DNA of 64,000 nucleotides from Pseudolabrys taiwanensis (GTDB taxonomy: Bacteria; Pseudomonadota; Alphaproteobacteria; Rhizobiales; Xanthobacteraceae). The stretch lies in assembly GCF_003367395.1 (NCBI RefSeq), contig NZ_CP031417.1:2356001-2420000 (forward strand). Reading direction: 5' to 3'. The position numbers and the translations under genes are program-made. Position 1 is the first letter of the stretch. Each line of letters begins with the position of its first letter. Shown here piece after piece: positions 40,984 through 50,942 of this stretch. Under the pieces are notes generated by a model. That model had not been told where the DNA came from, ran no database searches, and saw only the letters and a list, made by a program, of their open reading frames with translations.

Positions 40984-41652
40984 TCACTTCTTGCCGACCA
41001 CCAGCTCGCGCAGCCATTTGCGGTGGTGGCGCCAGGCCCAGCCGCCCGTCACCTGCCCCTTGGTCATGGCGCCGATGGTGCCGCGCACCCAGATCGCCGC
41101 GTAAACATGGACGATCCAGACGCAGATGATCGCGATCGCGGCCAATGCGTGGACGAGCACCGCGATGCGCTTGGTCTCGATCGTCGAATAGGGAGCGAAG
41201 TACTGGTCCCAAATGAGGAAGCCGCTGACGATCAGCACGATGATCAGCAGCGACATGCTCCAGAACACCACCTTCTGACCGGCATTGTATTTGCCGACTT
41301 CGGGCAGCCGCTCCTCGTGGCCCCCGATGACGTCGCGCAGCCGCGCGAGCCAGGTCCCGTCCTCGGCCTTCCACAGATTGGCGTGCCAGAAACGGAAGAA
41401 CAGGCCCAGGAAGCTGACGAACAGCACGACGCCGATCCACGGATGGATGGTTCGCGTCCACTGCCCGCCACCGAACAGCCCGGTAAGGAAGAACAGGCTC
41501 GGGTGGAACAGAGCCAGTCCCGATAGCGCCAAGAGCACCAGCGAAATGGCCGTGATCCAGTGGTTGACGCGCGCGCCGGCCGTATACCGGTCGACCGTCA
41601 CCGGCTTGCCGGGATGGACCTGATCGCCCGACTCGACGTCATAGGCCGTCAT
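40984..41652 (-). CDS. fdnI: Formate dehydrogenase cytochrome b556 (gamma) subunit
   Basis: A 222-residue integral membrane protein with four hydrophobic segments (about 33-50, 74-92, 133-152, 172-194). Haem-ligand His residues are in [16 protein letters not shown] and [20 protein letters not shown]. It passes electrons from the Fe-S subunit to quinone in the inner membrane. It overlaps the beta-subunit gene by 4 bp. Confidence 0.95.
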   Translation of the reverse strand: MTAYDVESGDQVHPGKPVTVDRYTAGARVNHWITAISLVLLALSGLALFHPSLFFLTGLFGGGQWTRTIHPWIGVVLFVSFLGLFFRFWHANLWKAEDGTWLARLRDVIGGHEERLPEVGKYNAGQKVVFWSMSLLIIVLIVSGFLIWDQYFAPYSTIETKRIAVLVHALAAIAIICVWIVHVYAAIWVRGTIGAMTKGQVTGGWAWRHHRKWLRELVVGKK

Positions 41653-42596
41653 GACTTGCTCCCGGTCAGCTTCTCGGCGTTCTCCTCGTCCTCCGGCGTG
41701 ACGCGGTTAGCACCGGTCACGACATGGTGGACGAGACCGATCACGGCGAAAGCACCCATCGCCGCCAGACCCGCGTATTTGGTCACGCCCTTCCACAGCT
41801 CGACGATCGGGCTGATGCGCGGATTGTTCGGCAGGTTGGCGTAGATCTCCGGCTTGTCGGCGTGCTGCAGCACGTACATCACGTGCGTGCCGTCGACGCC
41901 CGGCGGATCGTAGAGGCCCGCATTGGCAAAGCCACGCGACTTCAGGTCCTTGATGCGGCCTTCGGCGTGCTGCTTCATCTCGTCCTTGGTGCCGAACACG
42001 ATCGCATGTGTCGGGCAGGCATGGGCGCAGGCCGGACCCTGACCGACGGCGACGCGGTCCGAGCACAAGGTGCACTTGTAGGCCTTGTGGTCGACTTCGC
42101 TGATGCGCGGGATGTTGAAGGGGCAACCCTTCACGCAGTAGCCGCAGCCGATGCACTTGTCGTGGTCGAAGTCGACGATGCCGTTGGAGTACTGCACGAT
42201 GGCGCCGGGCGCCGGGCAGGCCTTGAGACAGCCCGGGTCCTCGCAATGCATGCAGCCGTCCTTGCGGATCAGCCACTCGAGGTTCTTGCTCTCGGGGTTC
42301 ACCCACTCGGTGTACCGCATGACCGTGAACATGTTCGGCGTCAGGTCCGGCGGGAAGTCGTAGGTCCCGACGTTCTCGCCCACCGGGATGCGCTTGTCGT
42401 TCCATTCCAGGCACGCCACCTGGCACGCCTTGCAGCCGATGCACTTCGACACGTCGATGAGCTTGGCCACTTCCGGCAGCTTGTTGGCCGCCGGCGTGAT
42501 GTTCGAGGCCGAGCGCCGCACGAGATCGGCCTCGCTGAGACCGACCTTGATGTCCTTGGTCGGCGCGGGGGGAAGAACGAATTCGAAATTGGCCAT
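41649..42596 (-). CDS. fdnH: Formate dehydrogenase iron-sulfur (beta) subunit
   Basis: A 315-residue protein with four 4Fe-4S cysteine clusters: [11 protein letters not shown] near 52, [13 protein letters not shown] near 114, [11 protein letters not shown] near 148 and [20 protein letters not shown] near 175. A single C-terminal transmembrane helix follows (about 275-297, [18 protein letters not shown]). This layout is that of FdnH/FdxH, which anchors the catalytic subunit to the membrane on the periplasmic side. It is 12 bp downstream of fdnG. Confidence 0.96.
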   Translation of the reverse strand: MANFEFVLPPAPTKDIKVGLSEADLVRRSASNITPAANKLPEVAKLIDVSKCIGCKACQVACLEWNDKRIPVGENVGTYDFPPDLTPNMFTVMRYTEWVNPESKNLEWLIRKDGCMHCEDPGCLKACPAPGAIVQYSNGIVDFDHDKCIGCGYCVKGCPFNIPRISEVDHKAYKCTLCSDRVAVGQGPACAHACPTHAIVFGTKDEMKQHAEGRIKDLKSRGFANAGLYDPPGVDGTHVMYVLQHADKPEIYANLPNNPRISPIVELWKGVTKYAGLAAMGAFAVIGLVHHVVTGANRVTPEDEENAEKLTGSKS

Positions 42597-42608
42597 CGCT
42601 CCCTCCCC

Positions 42609-45600
42609 TTATGCCACCGGCCCGGTGATGGGCTCGATATCGACCAGGAACGCCTTGTATTCCGGCGTCTCGATGTTGGCGTCACCGACATAGGGCGTGA
42701 GCGAGTTCGGACCGAAGCCCTTCTTGGTCTCGCCCATGAAGCCCCAGTGCAGCGGAATGCCGACCACATGCACGGTCTTGCCGTCGCAGATGAGCGGCTG
42801 GATGCGCTTGGTGACGACGGCCTTCGCCTTCACCGATCCGCGCTTCGACCACACCCTGACCCAGCCACCGCCCTTGATGTTCTTCTCCTTGGCCAGCTGT
42901 TCGCTGATCTCGACGAAGAACTCGGGCTGCATGGACGCATTCAATTGCGAATGCTTGGTCCAGAAGTGGAAGTGCTCGGTGAGCCGGTAGGAAGTCGCCG
43001 CGTAGGGGAACTCCTTGGCGTCGCCGAACTGCTCCATGTCGCCCTTGAACACACGGGCGGCCGGGTTGCCACGGACCTTCGGCGCCAACACGTTGGCGAT
43101 CGGCGCTTCGAACGGCTCGTAGTGCGCCGGGAACGGTCCATCGCGCATCATGCCGCGGGTGAACAGCCGCGCGCTGCCCTCCGGATTCATGATGAACGGA
43201 CCGACCTCGGTCGGCTTCATCGTCGGCCCGATGTCCGGCACGTCGTAGCCGGTCCACTTGGCGCCGTCCCACCACAACAGCTTGCGGCTGTCGTCCCACG
43301 GCTTGCCGTTGAGATCGGCCGACGCCCGGTTGTAGAGGATGCGGCGATTGACCGGCCATGACCACGACCAGTTGAGGTAAGCGCCGGTGCCATCCGGATC
43401 GGTGGTCGAGCGACGGGCCATCTGGTTGCCGGCTTCGGTGAAGCAGCCGGAGTAGATCCAGCAGCCGCAGGCGGTCGTGCCGTCGTCGCGGAGGGCGGCG
43501 AAGGACACGAGCTGCTTGCCTTTCTGCAGCACCAGCTTGGTCGGGTCGTTCGGGTCCGGCACGTCGGCGACGGCGGAGCCGTTGATCTCCTTCGCCAGCT
43601 CTTCCGGCGACGGCTCGCCCGGGTCCTTGTAGCGCCAGTCGAGCTTGAGGATCGGGTCGGCGAACGCACCGCCCTCCTTCTCGTACAGCGCCTTCAGACG
43701 CAGGAAGATCTGCGCCATGATCCAGGTGTCGTGCTTGGCTTCGCCCGGCGGCGTGCCGCCAGCCCAATGCCATTGCAGCCAGCGGCCGGAGTTGGTGAGT
43801 GAACCCTCGTCCTCGGCGAAGCACGTGGTCGGCAGTTCGATCACTTCCGTCTGGATCGAGGCCGAGTTCACGTCGTTGTATTCGCCGTGGTTCTGCCAGA
43901 ACCGCGCCGTCTCCGTCTGCAACGGATCCATGACGACGAGGAACTTGAGCTTCGACAACGCCGCCGTCAGCTTCTTCCGGTTGGGGAAGGACAGCAGCGG
44001 GTTGAAGCCCTGGCAGAAGTAGCCGTTGACCTTGCCCTCGTGCATCAGTTCGAAGATGCGCAGCACGTCGTAGCTGGGCACGTCGAGCTTGGGCAGGTAG
44101 TCGTAGGCGAAGCTGTTGTCCGCCGTCGCGGCGTCGCCCCACATCGACTTCAAGAAGCTCACCATGAACTTCTTGTAGTTCTGCCAGTAGCTCATCTGGT
44201 TCGGCCGCAACGGCTTGAAGCCGCGCGTCGACATATAGATGTCGAAGGTCGGCTCCTTCTCCGTCGGGATCGTCAGATAGCCCGGGATCAGGTTGGACAT
44301 GAGCCCGAGGTCGGTCAGCCCCTGGATGTTGGAGTGACCGCGCAAGGCATTCATGCCGCCGCCGCGCACGCCGATATTGCCCAGGATCAACTGGAGCATC
44401 GCCATGGCGCGGATGTTCTGCGAGCCCTTCGAGTGCTGCGTCCAGCCGAGCGCGTACATCGACGTCATCGTCTTGGTCGGCGTCGAGCACTCCGAGATCA
44501 TCTGCGCCACCTTCAGGAACTTGTCCTTCGGCGTGCCGCAAATGCGCTCGACCATCTCGGGCGTGTAGACCGAGACGTGCTGCTTCAGCAGATTCCAGAC
44601 GCTGCGCGGATGGTCGATGTCGGATTTGACATAACCGTCCTCGCCCAGTTCGTAGTCCCAGGTGGCGCGGTTGTAGTCGCGCCGGGTCTCGTCATAACCG
44701 GTGAACAGACCGTCCTGGTAGCCGAAGCCCTCCTTCACCACGTAAGTCGCGTTGGTGAAATTGCGGTTGTACTCCCACTGCACCTTGTCGTTCTGGATGC
44801 AGTAGTTGATGACGCCGAGCAGGAAAGCGATGTCCGTGCCCTGGCGGATCGGCGCGTAATAGTCGGCGACCGCGGCCGAGCGCGTGAAACGCGGATCGAC
44901 GACGATCAGCTTGGCGCCACGGTTGGCTTTCGCCTCCGTGACCCACTTGAAGCCGCAAGGATGGGCTTCCGCCGCATTGCCACCCATGATGACAACGAGG
45001 TCGGTGTTCTTGATGTCCGTCCAAGAGTTAGTCATCGCACCGCGACCGAATGTTGGGGCCAGACTGGCCACCGTCGGTCCGTGTCAGACTCTCGCTTGGT
45101 TATCGAACGCCAGCATGCCGGTCGAGCGCACCACTTTGTAGGTGGCCCAGGCCGTCTCGTTGGTGGTCGCGGACGCAGCCAGGAAGCCCGTGGTCAGCCA
45201 CCGGTTGACGGTGACGCCGTCGGCGTTCTTGGCAACGAAGTTCTTGTCCCGGTCGTCCTTCATCAGCCGCGCGATGCGGTCGAGGGCCTGATCCCAGGAG
45301 ATGCGCTCGAACTTGTCCGAGCCCGGCTTGCGGACCTGCGGATAAAGCGTGCGCGTCTTGGCGTGGACGATGTCGAGAAGGCCGGCGCCCTTCGGGCACA
45401 AAGTGCCACGGTTGGTCGGGTGGTCCGGATCGCCTTCGATGTGGACGATGTCGGCCTTTTCGCCCTTCTTCAGATCGCCCTTGGAATACATGATGATTCC
45501 GCAGGCGACCGAGCAATAGGTGCAGGTGTTGCGGGTCTCGGTCAGGTTCGCAAGCTTCCAGGGTCGGATTGAGCTAGCGAAGGCTTCTTCAATATCTCCG

Positions 45601-45683
45601 AAGCCGAGCGCGCCGAGTGTCGTACCGGCAATACCCACGCTAGCGCCCTTCATAAACTGGCGCCGCGAGAGCTCCATATTCAT
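42609..45683 (-). CDS. fdnG: Formate dehydrogenase major subunit, selenocysteine-containing (UGA at 45084-45086 read as Sec200)
   Basis: One gene of 1024 residues interrupted in a plain reading by TGA at codon 200. It begins with a Tat signal (SRRQFMKGASVGIAG, twin Arg at 7-8), then a 4Fe-4S site with C54-x2-C57-x3-C61. Around the UGA the sequence is LAFDNQARV-Sec-HGPTVASLAPTFG, the active-site context of FDH-N/FDH-O, where Sec ligates Mo/W. The C-terminal molybdopterin domains follow. The UGA is followed by a SECIS hairpin and the operon holds selA, selB and selC. A plain reading would split it into 199- and 820-residue pieces. Confidence 0.97.
45044..45079 (-). promoter_or_regulatory. Bacterial SECIS element in fdnG
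   Basis: Just downstream of the Sec codon, within the coding mRNA. The lower stem is GACCGA (45074-45079) with TCGGTC (45044-45049); the apical hairpin is GGCC-AGTCT-GGCC (45057-45069), whose loop contains the GUCU seen in the E. coli fdnG/fdhF elements. The apical loop lies about 18 nt after the UGA. SelB should bind it. Confidence 0.9.
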
Positions 45684-46050
45684 CTAACTGCCCTCCTCTG
45701 AGAGCGTTTGCCCCCGCCGGGGGACGTTCAGCATGACGGCGACTCTTCCAGCCGCCGACGCGATGCGCATTATTCGCACATAACGAAAAAGTATTTTTGA
45801 ATTAGAAAGATGTCAAACCACGGACCAAAATGTCACAGGAAGTTGTGGCCGGTCGGTATTGAATATCCGGGCGCTTCTTGTTCGAAATTGCCGCGAAATA
45901 TATTGCACCGCGATATATGCCGGCTGGCGACGATAGGCATTCGCTATGCTGCGCCGCGCACAACTATGTGATCTGCTTTCTAGGTCCGCTGCAGCCTGTG
46001 CCGTTCGCTGGCGATTGACCGCAGAAGGCCAAGCGGCGCAGTATTAAGCA
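45684..46050. other. 367-bp divergent intergenic region of the fdn and tlpA-like operons
   Basis: No gene is seen. The stretch is AT-richer than its surroundings in its middle (45770-45930). It holds a candidate fdn promoter at 45788-45816 and an inverted pair ATATAT-9 bp-ATATAT at about 45899-45919 that could be a regulatory site. No obvious sigma-54 or FNR box is recognised. Confidence 0.6.
45788..45816 (-). promoter_or_regulatory. Putative sigma-70-type promoter of the fdn-sel operon
   Basis: -35 TTGACA (45811-45816) and -10 TACTTT (45788-45793) with 17 bp between. It would give a 5' UTR of about 97 nt before the fdnG start, which has GGAGG 8 bp upstream. Confidence 0.45.
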
Positions 46051-46662
46051 GTGGTCAAACACACGGCTCCCGAGGTTCGGGGCGAATTATCTTTCCGCCG
46101 GTCCGCCGCGTGCTTAAGCGCGGCCGTGTTGCTTGCTGTTGCCGCTTGTCCAGCCGGCGCAGCGGAGCTTGCACCCTGGACTGAAGCATCGCCCCCCGCC
46201 TTCACCCTGCCCAGCCTCGACGGCAACACCGTCGCACTGACGTCTCGTCCCGGCGAAACCGTGCTGGTGCATTTCTTTGCCACCTGGTGCGAGCCCTGCC
46301 GCGAGGAGCTTCCGGCCCTGGTACGTCTGGCCAAGCGCGGCGCTCCCGCCCTGAAGGTGATCGCCATCTCGGTCGCCGAGGTGGATTCGCGCGTGCAACG
46401 TTTCATCGAACCGATGGCCGTGGGCTTTCCGGTCCTGCTCGACCGGGACCGCGCGGTGGCGAAGGCATGGCACGTATCCTCGTTGCCGACGACCGTCGTG
46501 TTGGACGCCAGGCTCGCGCCCAAGCTCGTGGTCGAGGCGGACTATGCCTGGGACACCATCGATCCGCAGTTCTTGATCGCCCGCGCATCTCGAAACGACA
46601 CCCAACAACCGCAACAGTCACTCACGCAAAACAGGGAGGGGCACGACAATGAACTTCGATAG
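46051..46662 (+). CDS. TlpA-like periplasmic thioredoxin-fold protein
   Basis: A 203-residue protein with an N-terminal export signal (about 15-38) that contains a lipobox-like VAAC33, then a TlpA/ResA-like thioredoxin domain with W79-C80-E-P-C83 and the cis-Pro region VSSLPTTVVLD near 148. It probably reduces or transfers disulfides in the periplasm. It starts the operon divergent from the fdn genes and its end overlaps the transglutaminase-like gene by 14 bp. The start is probably GTG 46051. Partner proteins are unknown. Confidence 0.82.
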   Translation: MVKHTAPEVRGELSFRRSAACLSAAVLLAVAACPAGAAELAPWTEASPPAFTLPSLDGNTVALTSRPGETVLVHFFATWCEPCREELPALVRLAKRGAPALKVIAISVAEVDSRVQRFIEPMAVGFPVLLDRDRAVAKAWHVSSLPTTVVLDARLAPKLVVEADYAWDTIDPQFLIARASRNDTQQPQQSLTQNREGHDNELR

Positions 46663-47749
46663 GCGCACACTTTTGAAGGCCGGTGCAGCTGTTTCGCTGG
46701 CGGCGGGACTACCCCGGTTCGCGTCCGCGTCCGGTTTCAATCCGCAGCCCGGCGCGTGGCGGACGTTCGAGATCGTGACCAAGCTTGAAATCGCCAAGCC
46801 CGAGGGCAAGACGCAGGCCTGGGTGCCGGTCCCCGCGGTCAACGAGGCGGATTGGTTCAAATCGCTGGGCAGCGAATGGACCACCAATGGCACGGCGAGC
46901 CTGAAGCGGGAGGCGAAGTACGGCGCCGAATTCGTGCATGTGGAGTGGAAGGACGGCGAGGCCTCGCCGGTCATCCAGGTCGTCAGCAGGATGTCGACGC
47001 GCGACCGCGCCGCCGATCTCACGGGCAGCGGCAACGCGCCGGCGCTGTCGGACGCCGCGCGCAAGCACTACACCGAAGGCACCGAGCTGATCCCCACGGA
47101 CGGCATCGTGAAGCAGACGGCCGAAAAGATTACCGCCGGCGCCAAGACCGACCTCGACAAGGCACGCGCGATTTACGAGTGGGTAGTCGATAACACCTTC
47201 CGCGACCCCAAGACGCGCGGCTGCGGCATCGGCGATATCGCCTCGATGCTCAAGACCGGCAACCTGTCCGGCAAATGCGCCGATCTGAACGCGCTTTATG
47301 TCGGACTGGCGCGCGCCAGCGGCCTGCCGGCGCGCGACGTCTATGGCATCCGCGTGGCGCCATCGAAGTTCGGCTACAAGAGCCTCGGCGCCGGCTCGGC
47401 GGTGATCACCAAGGCGCAGCATTGCCGCGCCGAGACCTTCATCGCCGGCATCGGCTGGATTGCCAGCGATCCTGCCGACGTGCGCAAGGTCGTGCTGGAA
47501 GAGCCGCCGGGCAACCTGGCCATCGACAACCCGAAGGTGGTCGACGCCCGCAAGGCCCTGCTCGGCGCCTGGGAGGGCAACTGGCTCGCCTATAACTTCG
47601 CGCACGATGTCGCGCTGCCGGGGTCGAGCGGGCCGAAGCTCGGCTTTTTGATGTATCCGCAGGCGGAATGCGGGCCGAACCGGCTCGACTGCCTGGATCC
47701 CGATACGTTCAAATATACCATCACGGCAAAGGAAGTGACGGCGGCGTGA
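46649..47749 (+). CDS. Tat-exported transglutaminase-like (papain-fold) protein
   Basis: A 366-residue protein with a Tat-type signal (FDRRTLLKAGAAVSLAAG) and a transglutaminase-core domain. The catalytic Cys is C210 in SGKCADLNALYVGLARASG, the His H258 in QHCRAETF and the Asp D274 in GWIASDPAD. The N-terminal part (about 35-125) is a beta domain often preceding such cores. These enzymes act as cysteine peptidases or crosslinkers in the periplasm. Its overlap with the tlpA-like gene suggests they work together. The link to selenium or formate metabolism is positional only. Confidence 0.82.
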   Translation: MNFDRRTLLKAGAAVSLAAGLPRFASASGFNPQPGAWRTFEIVTKLEIAKPEGKTQAWVPVPAVNEADWFKSLGSEWTTNGTASLKREAKYGAEFVHVEWKDGEASPVIQVVSRMSTRDRAADLTGSGNAPALSDAARKHYTEGTELIPTDGIVKQTAEKITAGAKTDLDKARAIYEWVVDNTFRDPKTRGCGIGDIASMLKTGNLSGKCADLNALYVGLARASGLPARDVYGIRVAPSKFGYKSLGAGSAVITKAQHCRAETFIAGIGWIASDPADVRKVVLEEPPGNLAIDNPKVVDARKALLGAWEGNWLAYNFAHDVALPGSSGPKLGFLMYPQAECGPNRLDCLDPDTFKYTITAKEVTAA

Positions 47750-47869
47750 GCAACGCGACGATCAACACGCGAACGCCGTTTCCCCGGCGTTCGCGCATGT
47801 CTGCCGTGCGAAGCGGAACTTTGCGATCGGCTCGGGCATTTCCCGTCATCCCATCCACGGGAGACGGAC

Positions 47870-48169
47870 ATGCGGTTTATTGTGATGGCAGCAGCGCTGT
47901 CTTTGGCGCTTTCGTCGGCCGCGTTGGCGCAGAACGCCTCCGGCGGTGGCGGCGATTCGCCGCAGAACAAAGGCTCGACCGGTTGGACCGGCGCGCATCC
48001 GGAGACCGGTGGCGCGACCGTCGAGCCGGGCAAGCCGAGCAGCGAAACGACGGGTCAAGGTGTCCAGATTCACGATCAGGACGCGGCGAAAACGCAGCCT
48101 TGGGTCGCCACTGGCGAAGACTTGAAAGGTCCTCCCGCCCAATTTCCTCCGAGCAAAACGCCGGAGTAG
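47870..48169 (+). CDS. Small secreted hypothetical protein
   Basis: A 99-residue protein: a signal peptide (MRFIVMAAALSLALSSAALAQ) followed by a low-complexity mature part rich in Gly, Pro, Thr, Ser and Asp (PQNKGSTGWTGAHPETGG, PPAQFPPSKTPE). No Cys. I do not recognise a family. It has a GGGAGA ribosome-binding site 5 bp before the ATG. It lies 120 bp after the transglutaminase-like gene and 58 bp before tusA, so operon membership is likely but not certain. Confidence 0.6.
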   Translation: MRFIVMAAALSLALSSAALAQNASGGGGDSPQNKGSTGWTGAHPETGGATVEPGKPSSETTGQGVQIHDQDAAKTQPWVATGEDLKGPPAQFPPSKTPE

Positions 48170-48227
48170 CGGCTTCCTCCCTTCCGCTCGCTAGGCGGCG
48201 CCGCGCCGCGCTCGCACAGGTGGCGCC

Positions 48228-48470
48228 ATGAGCGCGCCTCCGCCCGCGGCGCTCGTCCTCGACATGCGCGGTCTCCGATGCCCGCAGCCGGTGCTGCGCG
48301 CGAAGAAGGCGTTGCGGAGCCTCTCGGAGGGAGAGAGCCTGGTGCTTGAATGCACCGACCCGCTGACGGTCATCGACGTTCCCCATTTCTGCAACCAGAC
48401 CGGCCATCGCCTCGCCGCGCAGGAGCGCAAGGACGCGCTATACGTCTTTACGATCGTGAAGCGGGCTTGA
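48228..48470 (+). CDS. tusA: TusA/SirA/YedF-family sulfur (selenium?) carrier
   Basis: An 80-residue TusA-fold protein with the active Cys in D-MRGLRC18PQPVLRAKKALR (the CPxP motif). The second half (TDPLTVIDVPHFCNQTGHRL) includes another Cys. TusA proteins pass persulfide sulfur from a desulfurase; TusA-like YedF proteins are found next to selD in other bacteria, suggesting a selenium-carrier role. Here the cysteine desulfurase starts 3 bp later and selD follows, so selenium delivery to SelD is a reasonable inference. Confidence 0.85.
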   Translation: MSAPPPAALVLDMRGLRCPQPVLRAKKALRSLSEGESLVLECTDPLTVIDVPHFCNQTGHRLAAQERKDALYVFTIVKRA

Positions 48471-48473
48471 GCC

Positions 48474-49640
48474 ATGGGAGCGCCGATGCAGCCGGTCTAC
48501 CTCGACAACAACGCCACGACGCCGATCGATCCGGACGTGCTCGAAGCGATGCTGCCTTATCTGCGCGAGCGCTTCGGCAATCCCTCTTCCGCCCATGCCC
48601 TCGGCGGACCGGCGCACGACGCGGTCGAACGCGCGCGAGAGGACGTCGCGGCGCTGATCGGCGCGTCGCCCGACGAGATCGTGTTTACGAGCGGCGGCAC
48701 CGAAGCGAGTAACATGGCGATCCGCGGCGCCGCCGTCATAAATACTGCGCGGCGCGCGGTCGTCACGACGAACATCGAGCATCCGGCGACCGATGCCTGC
48801 TGCGCCTTGCTGGAACGCGCCGGCCATCCGATCCGTCGCTTGAAAGCGAGAGCCGATGGGCTCGTGGACACGGCTGAAGCGGCGTCGCTGCTCGGCGACG
48901 ACACCGCGCTCGTCACCGTCATTCATGCGCAGAACGAGATCGGCACGCTACAGCCTGTCGCCGAGATCGCGCGACAGGCACATGCTTCGGGCGCGCTGGT
49001 CCATGTCGACACGGCGCAATCGGTCGGCAAAATACCGGTGCATGTCGACGCGCTCGGCGCTGACCTATTATCGATCGCCGCGCACAAGCTCTATGCGCCG
49101 AAAGGCATCGGCGTTCTTTATATGCGGCGCGGCGTTGCGCTGCCGCCGCTGCTGGTCGGCGCCGGCCAGGAACGCGGCCGCCGCCCGGGCACCGAAAACG
49201 TGCCTTATATCGTCGCCGTCGGCGAAGCCTGCCGGCGCGCCCGCTTGGCCCTGGCCGAGGCCGAACCGCGCATGCGCATGCTACGAGACCGCCTGCTCGC
49301 GCGGCTGCAGGAAGCCATCCCCGGCCTGATCCTGGTCGGCCATCCGACGGCGCGGCTGCCGAACACGCTGAACGTGCTGTTCCCCGGCGTATCGGGGCGG
49401 CAGTTGCTCGCCACCTGCCGCGGCGTGCTCGCGTCCAACGGCTCGGCCTGCCACGCCGACAGCGAGGAGCCATCGGCGATCCTGCTGGCGCTCGGCATTC
49501 CGCGCGAAGCCGCGCTCGGCACCGTGCGCCTCTCGGTCGGCCGCCATACGACGACCGAAGACATCGACACCGCCGCCACGTTGCTCGCCGCCGCGTGGCG
49601 CGACCTTTATCCCGCCAAGCGCGAGCGCGTGGCCAGCTGA
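48474..49640 (+). CDS. Class V aminotransferase, cysteine desulfurase (NifS/IscS-like)
   Basis: A 388-residue PLP enzyme of the NifS/IscS group. Landmarks are YLDNNATTPIDP near 9, FTSGGTEASNMAI near 71, HVDTAQSVGKIPV near 177, PLP Lys K205 in SIAAHKLYAPKG and the catalytic Cys C326 in SNGSACHADS. It mobilises sulfur, or selenium from selenocysteine, as enzyme-bound persulfide. No IscU or SufE is nearby. With tusA upstream and selD 15 bp downstream it probably feeds selenium to SelD. ATG 48486 is an alternative start. Confidence 0.87.
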   Translation: MGAPMQPVYLDNNATTPIDPDVLEAMLPYLRERFGNPSSAHALGGPAHDAVERAREDVAALIGASPDEIVFTSGGTEASNMAIRGAAVINTARRAVVTTNIEHPATDACCALLERAGHPIRRLKARADGLVDTAEAASLLGDDTALVTVIHAQNEIGTLQPVAEIARQAHASGALVHVDTAQSVGKIPVHVDALGADLLSIAAHKLYAPKGIGVLYMRRGVALPPLLVGAGQERGRRPGTENVPYIVAVGEACRRARLALAEAEPRMRMLRDRLLARLQEAIPGLILVGHPTARLPNTLNVLFPGVSGRQLLATCRGVLASNGSACHADSEEPSAILLALGIPREAALGTVRLSVGRHTTTEDIDTAATLLAAAWRDLYPAKRERVAS

Positions 49641-49655
49641 TCAAGGAGATATGCC

Positions 49656-50720
49656 GTGAACATTCAGACGCCGATCCGTCTCAGTCACCTCTCGCACGGC
49701 GGCGGCTGCGGCTGCAAACTGGCGCCATCGGTGCTGCAGCAATTGCTGTCCAGCCATCCGACGGTCTCGCCCTACAAGCAATTGCTGGTCGGCGTCGAAA
49801 CCGGCGACGACGCCGCGGTGTGGGAGCTCGACAAGGACAATCCCTCGGGCACCTGCATCATCGCCACCACCGACTTCTTCATGCCGATGGTGGACGACGC
49901 GCGCGACTTCGGCCGCATCGCCGCCACCAACGCCATCTCCGACGTCTACGCAATGGGCGGCACGCCGATCATGGCACTCGCCATCCTCGGCATGCCGGTC
50001 GATAAGATCCCGCCGGAGATGGTGCGGCAGATCTTGGAAGGCGGCGCGGCGGTGTGCGAAGCCGCCGGCATTCCCATCGCCGGCGGCCATTCCATCGACT
50101 CGCCGGAGCCGATCTACGGCCTCGCCGTCATCGGCACGGCGGTGAAAAGCGACATCCGCCGCAACGCCGACGCCAAAGCCGGCGACGCGCTCATTCTCAC
50201 CAAGGCGCTCGGCGTCGGCATCTATTCAGCGGCGTTCAAGAAAGGCGCGCTGTCGCGCGAGGCCTATGACGAGTTCATGGCGACGACGACCCTGCTCAAC
50301 CGCGTCGGCGCCAAGCTCGCCAAGGACAGCGCCGTGCATGCGATGACCGACGTCACCGGCTTCGGCCTGCTCGGCCATGCGCTCGAAATGGCGCGCGGCT
50401 CGAACAAGAAGGTAACGGTGAAAGCCGCGGCGCTGCCGTTCCTCAAGGACGCGGCACGTTTGACCCAGGAAGGCTTCATCACCGGCGCCTCGGGCCGCAA
50501 CTGGAAGAGCTACGACACCAGCGTCGTGCTGCCGGATGGCACGCCCGACTGGCAGCGGCAGCTTTTGTGCGATCCGCAGACCTCGGGCGGCCTGCTCGTC
50601 TCCTGCGCCGCCGAGCGCGCTGGCGCCATCCTCGACACCATCCAGGCGGCCGGCTATCCTGCCGCACGCATCATCGGCACGGTGAGCGACGGCAAGCCAC
50701 AGGTTGTCGTGGAAGCGTGA
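49656..50720 (+). CDS. selD: Selenide, water dikinase (selenophosphate synthetase)
   Basis: A 354-residue AIR-synthetase-fold enzyme. The active-site loop is GGGC18GCK21, with Cys (not Sec) at the catalytic position. [41 protein letters not shown] and [13 protein letters not shown] are typical. It makes selenophosphate from selenide and ATP. The start is GTG 49656 with AAGGAG 7 bp upstream; an ATG at 49651 is out of frame and meets a stop after two codons. Last gene of the tlpA-tusA-selD operon. Confidence 0.96.
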   Translation: MNIQTPIRLSHLSHGGGCGCKLAPSVLQQLLSSHPTVSPYKQLLVGVETGDDAAVWELDKDNPSGTCIIATTDFFMPMVDDARDFGRIAATNAISDVYAMGGTPIMALAILGMPVDKIPPEMVRQILEGGAAVCEAAGIPIAGGHSIDSPEPIYGLAVIGTAVKSDIRRNADAKAGDALILTKALGVGIYSAAFKKGALSREAYDEFMATTTLLNRVGAKLAKDSAVHAMTDVTGFGLLGHALEMARGSNKKVTVKAAALPFLKDAARLTQEGFITGASGRNWKSYDTSVVLPDGTPDWQRQLLCDPQTSGGLLVSCAAERAGAILDTIQAAGYPAARIIGTVSDGKPQVVVEA

Positions 50721-50942
50721 TCAGGACGCCGGCTGGCGCAACGTATCAAGCGCCTTGCGCACCAGCGGATCGAGCCCGGCGCCGCCGGCATCGACATGCG
50801 CGAAGATCTTGTTGCGCATGCGCGGCTCCCAGAACTTCCTGATGTGCGTCGCCACGCCCTCGACAGCCTCCTTCTCGCCCTGCGAGACGAAGAACTTGCC
50901 GATCTGGTTGGCCATATAGACGAGCTTATCCGGCGACGACAT
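50721..50942 (-). CDS. fdsD: Formate dehydrogenase delta subunit
   Basis: A 73-residue protein (MSSPDKLVYMANQIGKFFVSQGEKEAVEGVATHIRKFWEPRMRN by landmark: KLVYMANQIG near 6 and HIRKFWEPRMR near 33), matching FdsD of soluble NAD-linked formate dehydrogenases. FdsD is needed with FdhD-type maturation for activity. It overlaps fdhD by 17 bp. Its stop codon directly abuts that of selD (TGA then TCA on the plus strand), leaving no intergenic space between the two operons. Confidence 0.9.
   Translation of the reverse strand: MSSPDKLVYMANQIGKFFVSQGEKEAVEGVATHIRKFWEPRMRNKIFAHVDAGGAGLDPLVRKALDTLRQPAS

Noticed and set aside
42609..45683. fdnG as a pseudogene or frameshifted pair because of the internal TGA
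   Set aside because: The TGA is at the known selenocysteine position, a SECIS hairpin follows, and selA/B/C/D are present.
46051..46662. Cytochrome c maturation thioredoxin (CcmG)
   Set aside because: It has WCEPC and a TlpA-like fold, but no ccm genes or haem proteins are adjacent; a general TlpA-like call is safer.
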